A stretch of 64,000 nt of DNA from Plazaster borealis (GCA_021014325.1 CM037462.1:15458135-15522134); one strand, 5' to 3'. Positions 47,860 to 60,559 are shown, numbered from the stretch's first letter. The notes: a model not told the origin generated them from the sequence alone. A program made the numbers and translations.

Positions 47860-50800
47860 TGGTCCAGTTAGCAATAACGCCAGGACCGAGAAATTAATGT
47901 TCGACGTGATCCAGATAGCAATAGAGGACCGGGTAAATGTTACACGTGGTCCAGTTAGCAATTGAGCTAGGACGAGTAAATTTTGCTTGTGTTCCAGTTA
48001 GCATTAGAGCCAGGACGAGTAAATGTTCCACGTGGTCCAGTTAGCAACAGAGCCAGGACCGAGTAAATGTTCCACATGGTCCAGTTAGCAATAGGGCCAG
48101 GACCGAGAAAATGTTCCATATGGTCCAGTTAGCAATAGAGCCAGGACCGAGTAAATGTTCCACGTGGTCCAGTAAGCAATAAAGACAGGATTGGGTAAAT
48201 GTTCCACGTGGTCCAGTTAGCAATAGAGCCAGGACCATGTAAATGTTCCACGTGGTCCAGTTAGCAATAGAGCCAGGACCAGGAAATGCTCTACATGGTC
48301 CAGTTAGCAATAGGGCCAGGACCGAGTAAATGTACCATATGGTCCAGTTAGCAATAGAGCCAGGACCGAGTAAATGTTCCAAGTGGTCCAGTTAGCAATA
48401 AAGACAGGATTGGGTAAATGTTCCACGTGGTCCGGTTAGCAATAGAGCCAGGACCAGGTAAATGTTCCACGAGGTCCAGTTAGCAATCGATTCAGGACCA
48501 GGTAAATGCTTCCAGTTAGCAATAGAGCCAAGACCGAGTAAATGTTCCACATGGTCCAGTTAGCAATAGAGCCAGGACCGAGTAAATGTTCCACATGGTC
48601 CAGTTAGCAATAGAGCCAGGACCGAGTAATTGTTCCACGTGGTCCAGTTAGCAATAGAGCCAGGACCGGGTTAATGTTCCACGTGGTCCAGTCAGCAATA
48701 GAGCCAGGACCGTGTAAAATGGTCCACGTGGTCCAGTTAGCAATAGAGCCAGGACCGGGTAAATGTTCCACGTGGTCAGTTAGCAATAGAGCCAGGACCG
48801 TGTAAAATGCTCCACGTGGTCCAGTTAGCATTAGAGCCAAGATCGGGTAAATGTTCCACATGGACCAGTTAGCAATAGAGCCAGGACCGAGTAAATGTTC
48901 TACGTGGTCCAGTTAGCAATAGAGCCAGGACCGGGTAATTGCTCCACGTGGTCTAGTTAGCAATCGAGCCAGGACCGAGTAAATGTTCTACGTGGTCCAG
49001 TTAGCAATATAGCCTGGACCGAGTAAATGTTCCTCGTGGTCCAGTTAGCAATAGAGCCAGGACCAGGGTGGTCCAGTTAGCAATCGATTCAGGACCAGGT
49101 AAATGTTCCAGTTAGCAATAGAGCCAGGACCGAGTAATTGCTCCACGTGGTCCAGTTAGCAATAGAGCCAGGACCGAGTAATTATTCCACGTGGTCCAGT
49201 TAGCAATAGAGCCAGGACCGAGTAAATGTTCTACGTGGTCCAGTTAGCAATATAGCCAGGACCAAGTAAATCGTCGACGTGATCCAGTTAGCAATAGAGG
49301 ACCGGGTAAATGTTACACGTGGTCCAGTTAGCAAATGAGCTCGGACGGGTAAATTTTGCTTGTGGTCCAGCTAGCAATAGAGCCAGGACCAAGTAAATGT
49401 TCCACGTGGTCCAGTTAGCAATAGAGCCAGGACGGTGTAATTGTTCCACGTGGTACAGTTAGCAATAGAGCCAGGACCAAGTAAATGTTCCACGTGGTCC
49501 AGTTAGCAATAGAGCCAGGACGAGTAAATGTTCCACGTGGTCCAGTTAGCAATAGAGCCAGGACCAGGTAAATGTTCCACGTGGTCCAGTTAGCAATAGA
49601 ACCAGGACCAAGTAAATGTTCCACGTGGTCCAGTTAGCAATAGAACCAGGACCAAGTAAATGTTCCACGTGGTCTAGTTAGCAATAGAACCAGAACCGTG
49701 TAAATGTTCCACGTGGTCTAGTTAGCAATAGAACCAGAACCGTGTAAATGTTCCACGTTGTCCAGTTAGCAATAGAGCCAGGACCAAGTAAATGTTCCAC
49801 GTGGTCCAGTTAGCAATAGAGCCGGGACCGAGTAAATGTTCCACGTGGTCCAGTTAGCAATAGAGCCAGGACCGAGTAAATGTTCCACGTGGTCCAGTTA
49901 GCAATATAGCCAGGACCGAGTAAATGTTCTACGTGGTCCAGTTAGCAATATAGCCAGGACCAAGTAAATCGTCGACGTGGTCCAGTTAGCAATAGAGGAC
50001 CGGGTAAATGTTACACGTGGTCCAGTTAGCAAATGAGCTCGGACGGGTAAATTTTGCTTGTGGTCCAGCTAGCAATAGAGCCAGGACCAAGTAAAAGTTC
50101 CACGTGGTCCAGTTAGCAATATAGCCAGGACCGAGTAATTGTTCCACGTGGTCCAGTTAGCAATAGAGCCAGGACCGAGTAAATGTTCCACGTGGTCCAG
50201 TTAGCAATAGAGCCAGGACCAAGTAATTGTTCCACGCGGTCCAGTTAGCAATAGAGCCAGGACCAAGTAAATGTTCCACGTGGTCCAGTTAGCAATAGAG
50301 CCGGGACCGAGTAAATGTTCCACGTGGTCCAGTTAGCAATAGAGCCAGGACCAAGTAATTGTTCCACGTGGTCCAGTTAGCAATAGAGCCAGGACCAAGT
50401 AAATGTTCCACGTGGTCCAGTTAGCAATAGAGCCGGGACCGAGTAAATGTTCCACGTGGTCCAGTTAGCAATAGAGCCAGGACCGAGTAAATGTTCCACG
50501 TGGTCCAGTTAGCAATATAGCCAGGACCGAGTAATTGTTCCACGTGGTCCAGTTAGCAATAGAGCCAGGACCGAGTAATTGTTCCACGTGGTCCAGTTAG
50601 CAATAGAGCCAGGACCGAGTAATTGTTCCACGTGGTCCAGTTAGCAATAGAGCCAGGACCAAGTAAATGTTCCACGTGGTCCAGTTAGCAATAGAGCCAG
50701 GACCGAGTAAATGTTCCACGTGGTCCAGTTAGCAATAGAGCCAGGACCAAGTAATTGTTCCACGTGGTCCAGTTAGCAATAGAGCCAGGACCGAGTAAAT

Positions 50801-52412
50801 GTTCCACGTGGTCCAGTTAGCAATAGAGCCAGGACCGAGTAAATGCTCCACGTGGTCCAGTTAGCAATAGAGCCAGAACCGTGTGAATGTTCCACGTGGT
50901 CCAGTTAGCAATAGAACCAGGACAAAGTAAATGTTCCACGTGGTCCAGTTAGCAATAGAGCCAGGACCAAGTAAATGTTCCACGTGGTCCAGTTAGCAAT
51001 AGAGGACCGGGTAAATGTTACACGTGGTCCAGTTAGCAAATGAGCTCGGACGGGTAAATTTTGCTTGTGGTCCAGCTAGCAATAGAGCCAGGACCAAGTA
51101 AAAGTTCCACGTGGTCCAGTTAGCAATATAGCCAGGACCGAGTAATTGTTCCACGTGGTCCAGTTAGCAATAGAGCCAGGACCGAGTAAATGTTCCACGT
51201 GGTCCAGTTAGCAATAGAGCCAGGACCGAGTAAATGTTCCACGTGGTCCAGTTAGCAATATAGCCAGGACGAGTAAATGTTCCACGTGTTCCAGTTAGCA
51301 ATAGAGCCAGGACCGTGTAATTGTTCCACGTGGTCCAGTTAGCAATAGAGCCAGGACCGAGTAAATGTTCCACGTGGTCCAGTTAGCAATAGAGCCGGGA
51401 CCGAGTAATTGTTCCACATGGTCCAGTTAGCAATAGAGCCAGGACCGAGTAAATGTTCCACGTGGTCCAGTTAGCAATAGAGCCAGGACGGTGTAATTGT
51501 TCCACGTGGTCCAGTTAGCAATAGAGCCAGGACCAAGTAAATGTTCCACGTGGTCCAGTTAGCAATAGAGCCAGGACGAGTAAATGTTCCACGTGGTCCA
51601 GTTAGCAATAGAGCCAGGACCAAGTAAATGTTCCACGTGGTCCAGTTAGCAATAGAACCAGGACCAAGTAAATGTTCCACGTGGTCCAGTTAGCAATAGA
51701 ACCAGGACCAAGTAAATGTTCCACGTGGTCTAGTTAGCAATAGAACCAGAACCGTGTAAATGTTCCACGTGGTCTAGTTAGCAATAGAACCAGAACCGTG
51801 TAAATGTTCCACGTGGTCCAGTTAGCAATAGAGCCAGGACCGAGTAAATGTTCCACGTGGTCCAGTTAGCAATAGAGCCAGGACCAAGTAATTGTTCCAC
51901 GTGGTCCAGTTAGCAATAGAGCCAGGACCAAGTAAATGTTCCACGTGGTCCAGTTAGCAATAGAGCCGGGACCGAGTAATTGTTCCACATGGTCCAGTTA
52001 GCAATAGAGCCAGGACCGAGTAAATGTTCCACGTGGTCCAGTTAGCAATAGAGCCAGGACCGAGTAATTGTTCCACGTGGTCCAGTTTACAATAGAGCCA
52101 GGACCAAGTAAATGTTCCACGTGGTCCAGTTAGCAATAGAGCCAGGACGAGTAAATGTTCCACGTGGTCCAGTTAGCAATAGAGCCAGGACCAAGTAAAT
52201 GTTCCACGTGGTCCAGTTAGCAATAGAACCAGGACCAAGTAAATGTTCCACGTGGTCCAGTTAGCAATAGAACCAGGACCAAGTAAATGTTCCACGTGGT
52301 CTAGTTAGCAATAGAACCAGAACCGTGTAAATGTTCCACGTGGTCTAGTTAGCAATAGAACCAGAACCGTGTAAATGTTCCACGTTGTCCAGTTAGCAAT
52401 TGAAACAGGATC
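47860..52412. repeat. 44-bp CACGTG satellite, array B (intron 2 of MCT copy B)
   Basis: Roughly 100 units of the same 44-bp repeat as array A, mostly with CCACGTGGTCCAGTTAGCAA intact. Two marker variants recur and show higher-order structure: TTACACGTGGTCCAGTTAGC with AAATGAGCTCGGACGGG at about 49310, 50009 and 51020; and GAACCAGAACCGTGTAAATG at about 49687, 49731, 51743, 51787, 52314 and 52358. Confidence 0.95.
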
Positions 52413-52450
52413 GGGTAAAATTATAATAATAATAATAATAATAATAATTA
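52413..52450. repeat. (ATA)n tail of the LINE
   Basis: About ten AAT units on the plus strand between the last satellite unit and the LINE 3' region. On the minus strand this is the 3' microsatellite tail expected of CR1/L2-type LINEs. Confidence 0.8.
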
Positions 52451-54730
52451 TAAGACTTGTAATGCGCACATATCCACCCTGCTGGGTGTTCAAGGTGCAG
52501 TAAAAAAAACAAAAAACAAAACAAAACAAAACAAAGACAAAACAGACACAACAAAATTAGTCCTTGAAAACCTGTGACATAAGATGAGTTTTGAGAAGAG
52601 ATTTGAATTTTGTGGTACAAAGACAAGATCTAAGATTAAGCGGTAGAGAGTTCCAGATGCGTGGCGCAGCTGAAGAAAAAGACCTGTCACCCCATGAGTG
52701 TCGAGACTTGGGTTCAATGAGGAGAAGCATGGAACTTGATCGAAGATTCCTTGATGGAGTGTAAACTTGAAGTAGTTCAGAAATATAGTGGGGAGCCTTG
52801 CCATTAAGTGCTTTGTGGACAATGAGCATCAGCTTGAAGATGATTCGTTGAGAGATAGGGAGCCAATGTAGTTGTTTCAGAATGGGGGTGATAGAACAGG
52901 ATTTTCTAGACAGTGTCACAATGGGGGCAGCGGTATTTTGGAGGCGTTGAAGACGGGAAATCTGGTTGTTAGGAAGACTGTAGAGAAGAGCATTGCCGTT
53001 GTCAAGACGAGAAGTAACAAATGCATGAATGACCTTTTCAGTGGCACTTTTGTCCAAGTACTTGCGAATCTTACCAATATTCCTGATGTGATATGATGAC
53101 AGACGAACGATGTTGTTGATGTGTGGTTGAAGTGTCATCGATGAATCAAAAATAACCCCTAAGTTCCGAGCTTGCAGCGAGGGAGCTATCCGAGCATCAC
53201 CGATGGAAATGTATGGCACTGAAACCTTTGTTAACTGTTGACGTGACCCAAATAGAAGGAACTCTGTCTTACCATCATTTAACTTCAGGAAGTTTTGTTG
53301 TGTCCAACGTCGAATCTCTTGGATGCATTTCTCAAGTCTTGCAATAGATGCATTGGCGTTTTCTTGAGAAGATTTAAACGTGATGTATAGCTGAGTGTCG
53401 TCTGCGTACACATGGTAATTCAGATTAAATTTCAGGATGATGTCACGAATCGGTAAAGTGTACAGCGTAAACCACTGCGGGCCCAGTACCGACCCCTGTG
53501 GCACAGAGTAGTTCAAAACAACAGGGTCTGATATTGCGGTGCCAATACATACATGCTGAGTTCTATTGTAGAGATACGATTTGCACCATGCTAGGGCTGT
53601 GTCCTCTATGCCAAGGTGATTCTGGAGCCGAGAGAGAAGGATGTTGTGATCAACAGTGTCAAAGGCAGCACTCAAGTCTAGCAGGACTAGTGCTGTTAGG
53701 TTACCATTGTCCATTGCAGAAAGAATATCGTTGCTCACACGGACTAGTGCAGCTTCTGTCCCATGGAAAGGCTTGTATGCTGACTGGAACACGTCGGACA
53801 GGTTGAAATTATGAATGTGATCAGAAATGCGTGATGAAACTACTCGTTCGATGACTTTTCCAAGATATTTTAAGTTTGCAACCGGTCTGTAGTTTTTGAA
53901 TATCTCCTTGTCCAGGTTTGGTTTCTTGATGAGCGGCCTGACGTAGGAAACTTTGAGGCTATCGGGGAAACAACCGGAACTGAGAGATTCGTTTACAAGA
54001 TTAGTGATGTAGGGTAAAAATATATCAATGTTTTGCTTCATCATGGATGTTGACACTGGATCCAGCTCACAGGATTTTGAAGGAGATTTCATAATAACCC
54101 TTTGAATCTCAGCAACAGTGGCAGGCTCAAACACAGATAGTCTGCACTCTGGTTGAAGATGTGGCAATGTCTGCGGCACGTTGTAAGGGACTGATGAAAA
54201 AGATGAGCGGATGTCTGAAATCTTGGTGACAAAGAATTTCTGGAATTCATTTGCCAAGTCCTGATCATTGTAAGTGGATGGAAGGACGGGGGTTTTGGGT
54301 TTGAGCAACAACTTACCAATTATCTTGAAGAGCTTCTTTTGATCTCCTGAGGATTCTTGTACTTGGGATGAATATTGGGTGATCTTTGCCTGGTTGATCA
54401 AATTCCTGACTACTTTACATTGGTTGCGATATTCTTGTCGTTGTATTTCAAACTTGCCATTTTTCCGCCATTTCCGCTCAAGTTGACGACAGATCTTTCT
54501 TGCTGTACGAATATCATCATTGAACCAAGAAACTTCAGTTCGGACCTTGACTGACCTTGTTTTCCAGGGTGCGTATTTATCCAAGATGTCACTGATAGTA
54601 CTCTCATATTGGCTGACATAGGAATCCAAGCAGTCGTGATCAATTTCCAGCTTTGCTAAATGAGTTCCTATGTCGCGGAACACTTCAGGAGAATTCACAT
54701 GTTTCCCTGATACTCGATACTCGATATTTC
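52420..54730 (-). mobile_element. CR1-like LINE, 5'-truncated, reverse transcriptase intact
   Basis: One open frame of 713 residues (54698-52557) holds a complete reverse transcriptase: FKNYRPVANLKYLGKVIERV (about 268-287), DLSAAFDTVDH (341-351), PQGSVLGP (400-407) and YADDTQLY (431-438) with the catalytic Asp pair. A C-terminal block reads FSSAAPRIWNSLP and ends LMSQVFKD. The N-terminal apurinic-type endonuclease is absent: the frame begins in the linker before it, as in a 5'-truncated insertion. The 3' end carries a (TTA)n tail. It lies in intron 2 of MCT copy B, in the same orientation, directly beside the satellite. Too complete to be old; cannot move by itself without the endonuclease. 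Confidence 0.85.
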
Positions 54731-55375
54731 CCTGATACTCGACTGTTTTTTATCCCCTTGTTTTAACAATGTTTGCCTGTGCCTTGTGTGAGGAGAGCTT
54801 GAAACAAACGTGTCTCTCCAGTAAAATGTCATTTTTAGCTCTATTTTAAGTTTTGTAAATGTAGGTTTGGTGAAAGGGGTTCTGTGAAAGTTTTGTGCCG
54901 AGTGAACGTTTCACTGCGGATGCATAAAGGGGCAACAGCAAGCAGATAGTAACGTAAGCATTAGTGGAAAACAAATGTTTTAGGGAGTGTAAGAAAGTCC
55001 AGCACAGGATGTTTTGGTGAGTTGTGCGTTCTGGTAGCTTTATATTAAAAAAAAAAGTAAGAGCTATTGTTCTGTAGTGGTGTGATGTTTTTAAGTTGAC
55101 ACTCACCTGTTGTTATTCCCAATGTGATTGTTAACTGAAAGATGTTCCGAGTGAATGCACTGGCAAAGTATCCAGCAAAAAGCAAGAATCCTCCGGTCAT
55201 TATACACACCCGGCTGCCATATCGCTTTGCAAGATTCCCTGTGACTGGTGCTGTTATCATAGTTCAGAAAGAAACAAAATAATTAAAGATAAATAAACCT
55301 TTTATCCTGAACAGAAACCATTTTAATGAAAAATGAAACGTCGGGTAATCACATAACAAATTATAATCCCATGGG

Positions 55376-55515
55376 CCGATTTCACAAAGAGCTAAGATTG
55401 ATCTTAAGTGTGTATTTTTCTTATTTGCTAAGCTAAGTGTGATTTCACAATACAAATCACCATGGCAAAGTTGACAACTCATCTTAAGTTGAGTCTTAGT
55501 GCTTTGTACAAACAG
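55376..55515. repeat. MITE-like inverted repeat in intron 1 of MCT copy B
   Basis: CCGATTTCACAAAGAGCTAAG with TCTTAAGT pairs loosely with CATCTTAAGTTGAGTCTTAG. The flank CCGATTTCAC is the inverse of the end of the MITE at 38180-38352 (GTGAAATCGG), suggesting the same family. Confidence 0.45.
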
Positions 55516-56221
55516 GGAGGCAAAGCAAGTTTCATCATCAAAACCATCACTCGTTAATTTAATAGAATAAACAAATGTTAATGTATTGAAATCAACTTCG
55601 ACTATGTTGTATTTCTAAGCTTGATTTGTCCACATAAACGCAATCTTGAGTGGGCGAATCTATCCCGTGCATGCCAAAATTGATATTGTTTTCAGTTGTG
55701 TAAAAATAGGCCAATATGTACCCACCTCTCCGATCTCTCAAGGTGGAGAGAAAAGATCAAAGATAATATTTCAACGTTGTTAGTGTACTTTTCTACTTTC
55801 GTTTACCGATGCACGTTTGACCACAAAGAACATGAAATAAAAAGGCGATCGTCGTGATCATCGACGTACACGCATGCAAACTAGAGCAAGCTGCTACATA
55901 TAGTAGTATACAACACCCAACCGCGCGACTAGGATGTCGTTGTCCCGGCGACTGCCATGCAGCATCACGTAAAATCCATGCGAAACAAGGTCTGTTCTTG
56001 GGGCTAAGTAACACAGCACTTATATCCCAATATAAAATATAACCTAACTTCGCGTTTGTTAGTGCAGTTGACACGGTTTGCGCAACCCAGTCGGCGTAAA
56101 TTCGCAATTTGACACTTCGAGCCTGATGTTGGAGGTCGAACACTATTTCTTCATTTTCTATTCAGCGAACCATACATCGGGGCACAATTAACCTGATGTC
56201 AAAAGAACATGTATTTATTGA

Positions 56222-56600
56222 AGGTAGAATAGAATAGAATAGAATAAAATAGAATAGAATGGTTTATTCAGCCAATGATTAAAAACAATCACAGGAATTT
56301 AAAATATTGGTCTCACAACATCATAAAAAACTATAGAAATCTTAACATACAATACAATAAAAGAACAGTATTGACACAATGAATACAATAAAAATAACCT
56401 GAAGGTATCAGACAACATAAATCGGACTGAATTTGGTGACAGTACCAATGGTGAAACCATTAGCGCACTGGTTAAAAGTACACAATAGTGTCTAGACTCC
56501 AAAGTGTTCTTACATGACCAGTTTAAAGCCGACAAGAGATCAAGGAGAAGGGCGAGGGCAGCAGCAGCCCCGGCCCCCTCCTTATTCACTTGCAGCCATT
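56222..56600 (-). repeat. Probable 3' end of a non-LTR element with (TTCTA)n tail
   Basis: On the minus strand the sequence runs to GAATAAACCATTCTATTCTA and then repeats TTCTA about seven times. A polyadenylation-like AATAAA next to a pentamer tail is typical for LINE 3' ends. No protein block recognised. Confidence 0.45.
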
Positions 56601-56722
56601 GTGGACGAGACTGCCATTCCAGAGTGGGACTCTACAGCCACTCGAGGAAGTGCTATACATCACAGTGATCACCATTGTGCTACCATCGTCTTTCGAGATG
56701 CACGGATACTAATTAGTACTAC

Positions 56723-56782
<60 letters not shown>

Positions 56783-56815
56783 AGACTACTAGGCCTACTA
56801 CTACTACTACTACTA
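56723..56815. repeat. (CTA)n microsatellite
   Basis: About 19 CTA units, then an interruption AAGACTACTAGGCCTA and five more. Confidence 0.95.
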
Positions 56816-57328
56816 TACAGTGTATCAGACAATAAACCGTTGCAAGTAGTCATTCAACATGATTTGTTTTACCTTCAAGACACATTTTGCCAATGTAACT
56901 GTGAAGCTAGAGGGTTGAAACTTACAACAATACATGGGACAATTAGGCGTGAGGGTTCCATTATCAATAACACAGCGTATACAAAACGTCAGGGTATTTG
57001 ACCTCATTTTCTTCCTGATATATAGTTGATAATAACAAAATGGGGTCTTTGTAACCTAAAGCTCAAACCTGGCTCAGTACACTTCCCTGTCCATGTAGAA
57101 TTAGTATGAGTGACTTACCAATGATAAAACCAATACTGTTTGACATGCCAATTACAGTCCCCAGTTCAGCTGCACTGCACTCTAGAGAATCCATCATGGG
57201 GTTGAACAAAACACCGAACGATTTAAGAGATCCCAACTCCAAGAAAACTATCATGAATGACGTAAATGTAAGGAGACAGCTTGAAATCGTCATGTTGAAT
57301 TAAGGTTTCACCTTATTAAATCAGGTTT

Positions 57329-60240
57329 CATCAGTCGGTCCGCAGCACACACAGAATCTGTTTCTTTTCTTTGCGCTGTATGCGTGGGTCGGACGAGCGT
57401 GACCTCTCTTTGAATATTTAACGAGCTGGAACCGTTCGTGGAATGTGTGTAGTTTCTCAATTTTTAGACGTTAATTCACAAAAATATTTCCACAATTGCT
57501 AAGTTCAGGAGTATATCGTCAATTTTGCTTTTAAAAATAATGGACTTTACTGATATTCTAGTGGTGTATTTTGATCGTCAAATTTTGTTTCAAAACGAAA
57601 CGAAACCAACACAATTACACCACAATATGTCCCTCTAATAAATTCTCCCACACGCCAATAACTACAGTAATGGATAGGAAATTTCATATTCTTTCACAAA
57701 ATAGTTGATTTCTGGCCTAATTTTTTGTAGTCCAGTCAGGAAACAGGGCCACCATGATTGCGCATGTGATTCCTGCATTCTGATTGGTTGAGACGCACGG
57801 CGAGAACCGGCCCGGTTGTACATGTACAATCGCAACACGTAGGCCTACATGTACGTATACACGTAAAGCATCGGAGTAGTTGGTTCAGAGAGGTGGTATT
57901 TTTTTTACGGCCCTTATTTCTCATAAAAGTTGATCCCCAAACCTTTATAACACCAATTATACAAAGTAATACTAAATTTCACATTTCATTTATCAAATAA
58001 GAACCAGCTCGTGGCATAAGTACTCGGTTTCACAAAACGTCTGCAGTGGCAAATAGAAAATCCATGGATCTTTTTCTTCTTCTCACGTAGGCCTAGGCCT
58101 AGCCCCAGCCCTTGTATATTATATTATATTTTATTTTTAACAACAAAAACTAGAACAAGGGGATCAATAATTTATAAAGACAGACACAATCCACACATAG
58201 TCCAAACATTAATTTCAAGAAACAAGGATTGAAATATCACAAATATAAACATAAATTTATTTGTCAACAAAGTAAAAAATAAAGAACAAATATAAACAAA
58301 TTAAAGTGTCGAGTTTTTGATATGGACCCCTAAGCCAGAAGGCACTAATTTATGTAACAATAAAAATTTCACTCAAAAAACAAAATCATAAAAAAATAAA
58401 AATAATTTATTTCTTTAGTATGCCTAATCTTTTTACACGTTATAAATTGCCCCACCGAATTTTACGTGGTGTTACACGCACACACAACACGACGACGTCG
58501 TAAACACGTTCGTCGAAAATCTTAAAAGTAGCGAAATCACGCGGATAATATTCGCCCCGAAAAGGATATGCACAGGGTCTCCCACAACGTAAAAAGCATA
58601 CCAAACGATAGCTTACACATTCATCTATCTGAATCGTCAGTTTTTCCAGACAATATTTTGTAGTCCAGTCAGGAAACAGCAAGTAAAATACCCCCTCAAA
58701 TTTACCCAGAGATATTATCCTTTGTTTGACAGTGAATAGAGTAAGCTAAACTACATCGAAAATAGCAAAGAATTACATCATTCGAAAGAAAAATTCACAC
58801 TTCAAACACTCACTACGCCATCTTGGACGCCAACTACCAATGCAATGACGTCATTAGCCAATAAACAAAGGCCTCTCGAACTCTCGTTGTTTCTCGAATA
58901 ATTCTCGCGCGCTCGCTATGGTTTTCTCCGTGCCAAACAGTTTTTACTGTGATAGTCGCATTATATCATTTAGCGAGGTCGTCCAATCAGAGAAGGGCAA
59001 CAGCACGCGCGCGCGTGCTGACTTAGTACCATCCATTCAGGGGGGCGGAAGGGGTATTGCGCAAGAAATTGCAATCGCGGTCTGGGTACACTCCATTTTA
59101 AAAAGAGGTGAAGACCAAAAAAAAAGAAAAAGAAAACCATGTATACCGTTAAAATTTTCTCTTTAACAGCACTGAAAACATAACAGTATATATTGTAAGA
59201 GCATTTTCAATTGTTAAGGTGGTTATTTTTATGTAAAATGCGTAAAAATATGACCGAAAATTTTCCGTTGGTTTATTGCAGCAGCTAACGTGTATGAATG
59301 GGTCCAGGTGGGAATTTCATTACAAAACGTCTCCCCTAAAATGGCTACAAATATCGACAAAATGTGAAAATTCGTATCGTTCATCCTCTGATTTTTTTCG
59401 CTAAACGTAATATTTAAGGATAGATCTTTCATTTCTGAAAGTTTAAACAAAATCCCTCCGTACATCCTCTAGATATTTTACGATTTTTATAATGTTTTTT
59501 TGAGAAAATGGTTTCTGCTACACTTGGTTTGCGTGCAAACGATCGTCCGTCAAACGGATGTCAACGGACGGGAACATGTGCCGTAGGTAATATTAGTTAT
59601 GAGGCAAAGTACAAATCTTAAACAGATTTGTAATACATGTTGTTTACGTTAAATGTATGTTGTTTATTAAATTATAAAATTACTGAAGCAGTTGGTAACG
59701 CAAACAAAAACCATTTACGAATGTTCTCTAGTGTAAAGATTTGGTGAATTTACAAGATTTGAAAATAACGATACCCTCTGATAAAATGGACTCGCCCAAG
59801 TATTTTTAACGGCACGCGTGTAATTCAAATCTTGTACGATAGGCTACATGTACACACATACACATAGGGAATGTGTATACCCTGTGTATGTACGTGTAGT
59901 AAGCCGTGTTTTGTTGTGGAGCTTCGACCAGTCCATGCACGTCGCGAGAGTCGAATGAGATTGTTTCAACGTAGGTGGCGCGTTGGTGGCGTTACCCCTT
60001 CCGCCCCCTGCATCCATTGATCTCTATTATATTGACTGGATAGGACACGTTGCGCCGCCATGCGTCAACGCGCGCGTATTTTCAAGATGATCTGAAAATT
60101 TAAACGCGGGGTCGTCACACCATTCTGCACGCAACGCAAACATATGAAGTTTCGTGCCGGAGCAAATTTATTTGCAACAAAATTGACTCAGTTTTATAAC
60201 AAGATGTGAAATTAATCTAAATAAAATCCAAAGGTTCACA
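57329..60240. other. Sparse region, no gene recognised
   Basis: A 27-bp direct repeat, TTTTGTAGTCCAGTCAGGAAACAG, at about 57723 and 58657 (GTAGTCCAGTCAGGAAACAG core) brackets about 930 bp. An 80-codon minus-strand frame (58682-58440) starts within the second repeat and ends RKIRWGNL; I do not recognise it. 58880-59060 is GC-rich and may be a promoter. Confidence 0.4.
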
Positions 60241-60247
60241 CACAACA

Positions 60248-60327
60248 ATGGTGAACTATTGCACAGTTATCGGGTGTCATAACGCCACACGCACAGATGT
60301 TCAGAAAATTTGAATTTCATTCACCAA
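60248..60327 (+). pseudogene. First exon of a THAP-domain protein, frameshifted
   Basis: MVNYCTVIGCHNATRTDVQK is the start of a C2CH THAP zinc finger (MxxxCxxxxC pattern). A stop follows at 60311. Removing one T would restore IEFHSPS in the expected place, just before a good donor CCAA|GTAAGT. THAP domains occur in P-element-type transposases and in host DNA-binding proteins. Inverted repeats around TTGATCTCTATTATATTGAC (60016) and GTCAATTTAATAGAGATCAA (60838) flank it, which favours a transposon. Confidence 0.5.
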
Positions 60328-60413
60328 GTAAGTGTTTTAGTCTGTATTGATTATCTGCTTAACGTTATACTTTGACTGTTTTTAACACTAGTCTTTTGTC
60401 TTCTAGCCGGATC

Positions 60414-60546
60414 TGGGCCCAATTTCATGGCTCTGCTTACCGCGGAATTCTGCGCTTATGCCCAGCTGCGTCCCATAAAAATACACACGTTACAATGCGC
60501 GTGGGCGCAGAATTATTTGGTAAGCAGTGCCATGAAATTGGGCCCT
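60414..60546. repeat. Foldback MITE with GGGCCCAATTTCATGGC ends
   Basis: 133 bp. Left end GGGCCCAATTTCATGGCTCT and right end AGTGCCATGAAATTGGGCCC; the arms also share CTGCTTACC/GGTAAGCAG and TGCGC(T/C)(T/C)A/GGGCGCA. Confidence 0.85.
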
Positions 60547-60559
60547 TTTTGATCACTGT

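Larger units (their letters stand above)
43850..57293 (-). pseudogene. MCT-like transporter, copy B, five exons with a frameshift in exon 3
   Basis: Exons 57293-57119, 55250-55107, 47665-47023, 44490-44325 and 43959-43850 correspond one to one to copy A, with all GT and AG dinucleotides kept. Exon 3 is 643 bases against 641: an in-frame extra Val codon near 47630, and a 1-bp deletion near 47378 (CATTTTTTCATTT where A has CATTTTTGTCATTT). The deletion shifts the frame in the loop between the two six-helix halves and leads to a stop after QVYVIG. Downstream exons stay open and very similar to A, so the break is recent. Unless edited or a sequencing error, only the N-terminal half could be made. 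Intron 2 has grown to 7.4 kb with satellite and a LINE. Confidence 0.8.

Noticed and set aside
37864..52529. Many minus-strand frames reading TGPRGTFTRSWLYC and similar
   Set aside because: They are translations of the 44-bp satellite, which drift in and out of frame with unit length changes.
53498..53806. A plus-strand frame inside the LINE
   Set aside because: It is the antisense shadow of the reverse transcriptase frame.
57723..58684. A transposon bounded by the direct repeat TGTAGTCCAGTCAGGAAACAG
   Set aside because: The repeats are direct and about 25 bp, with no inverted ends or TSD outside them; a local duplication is as likely.
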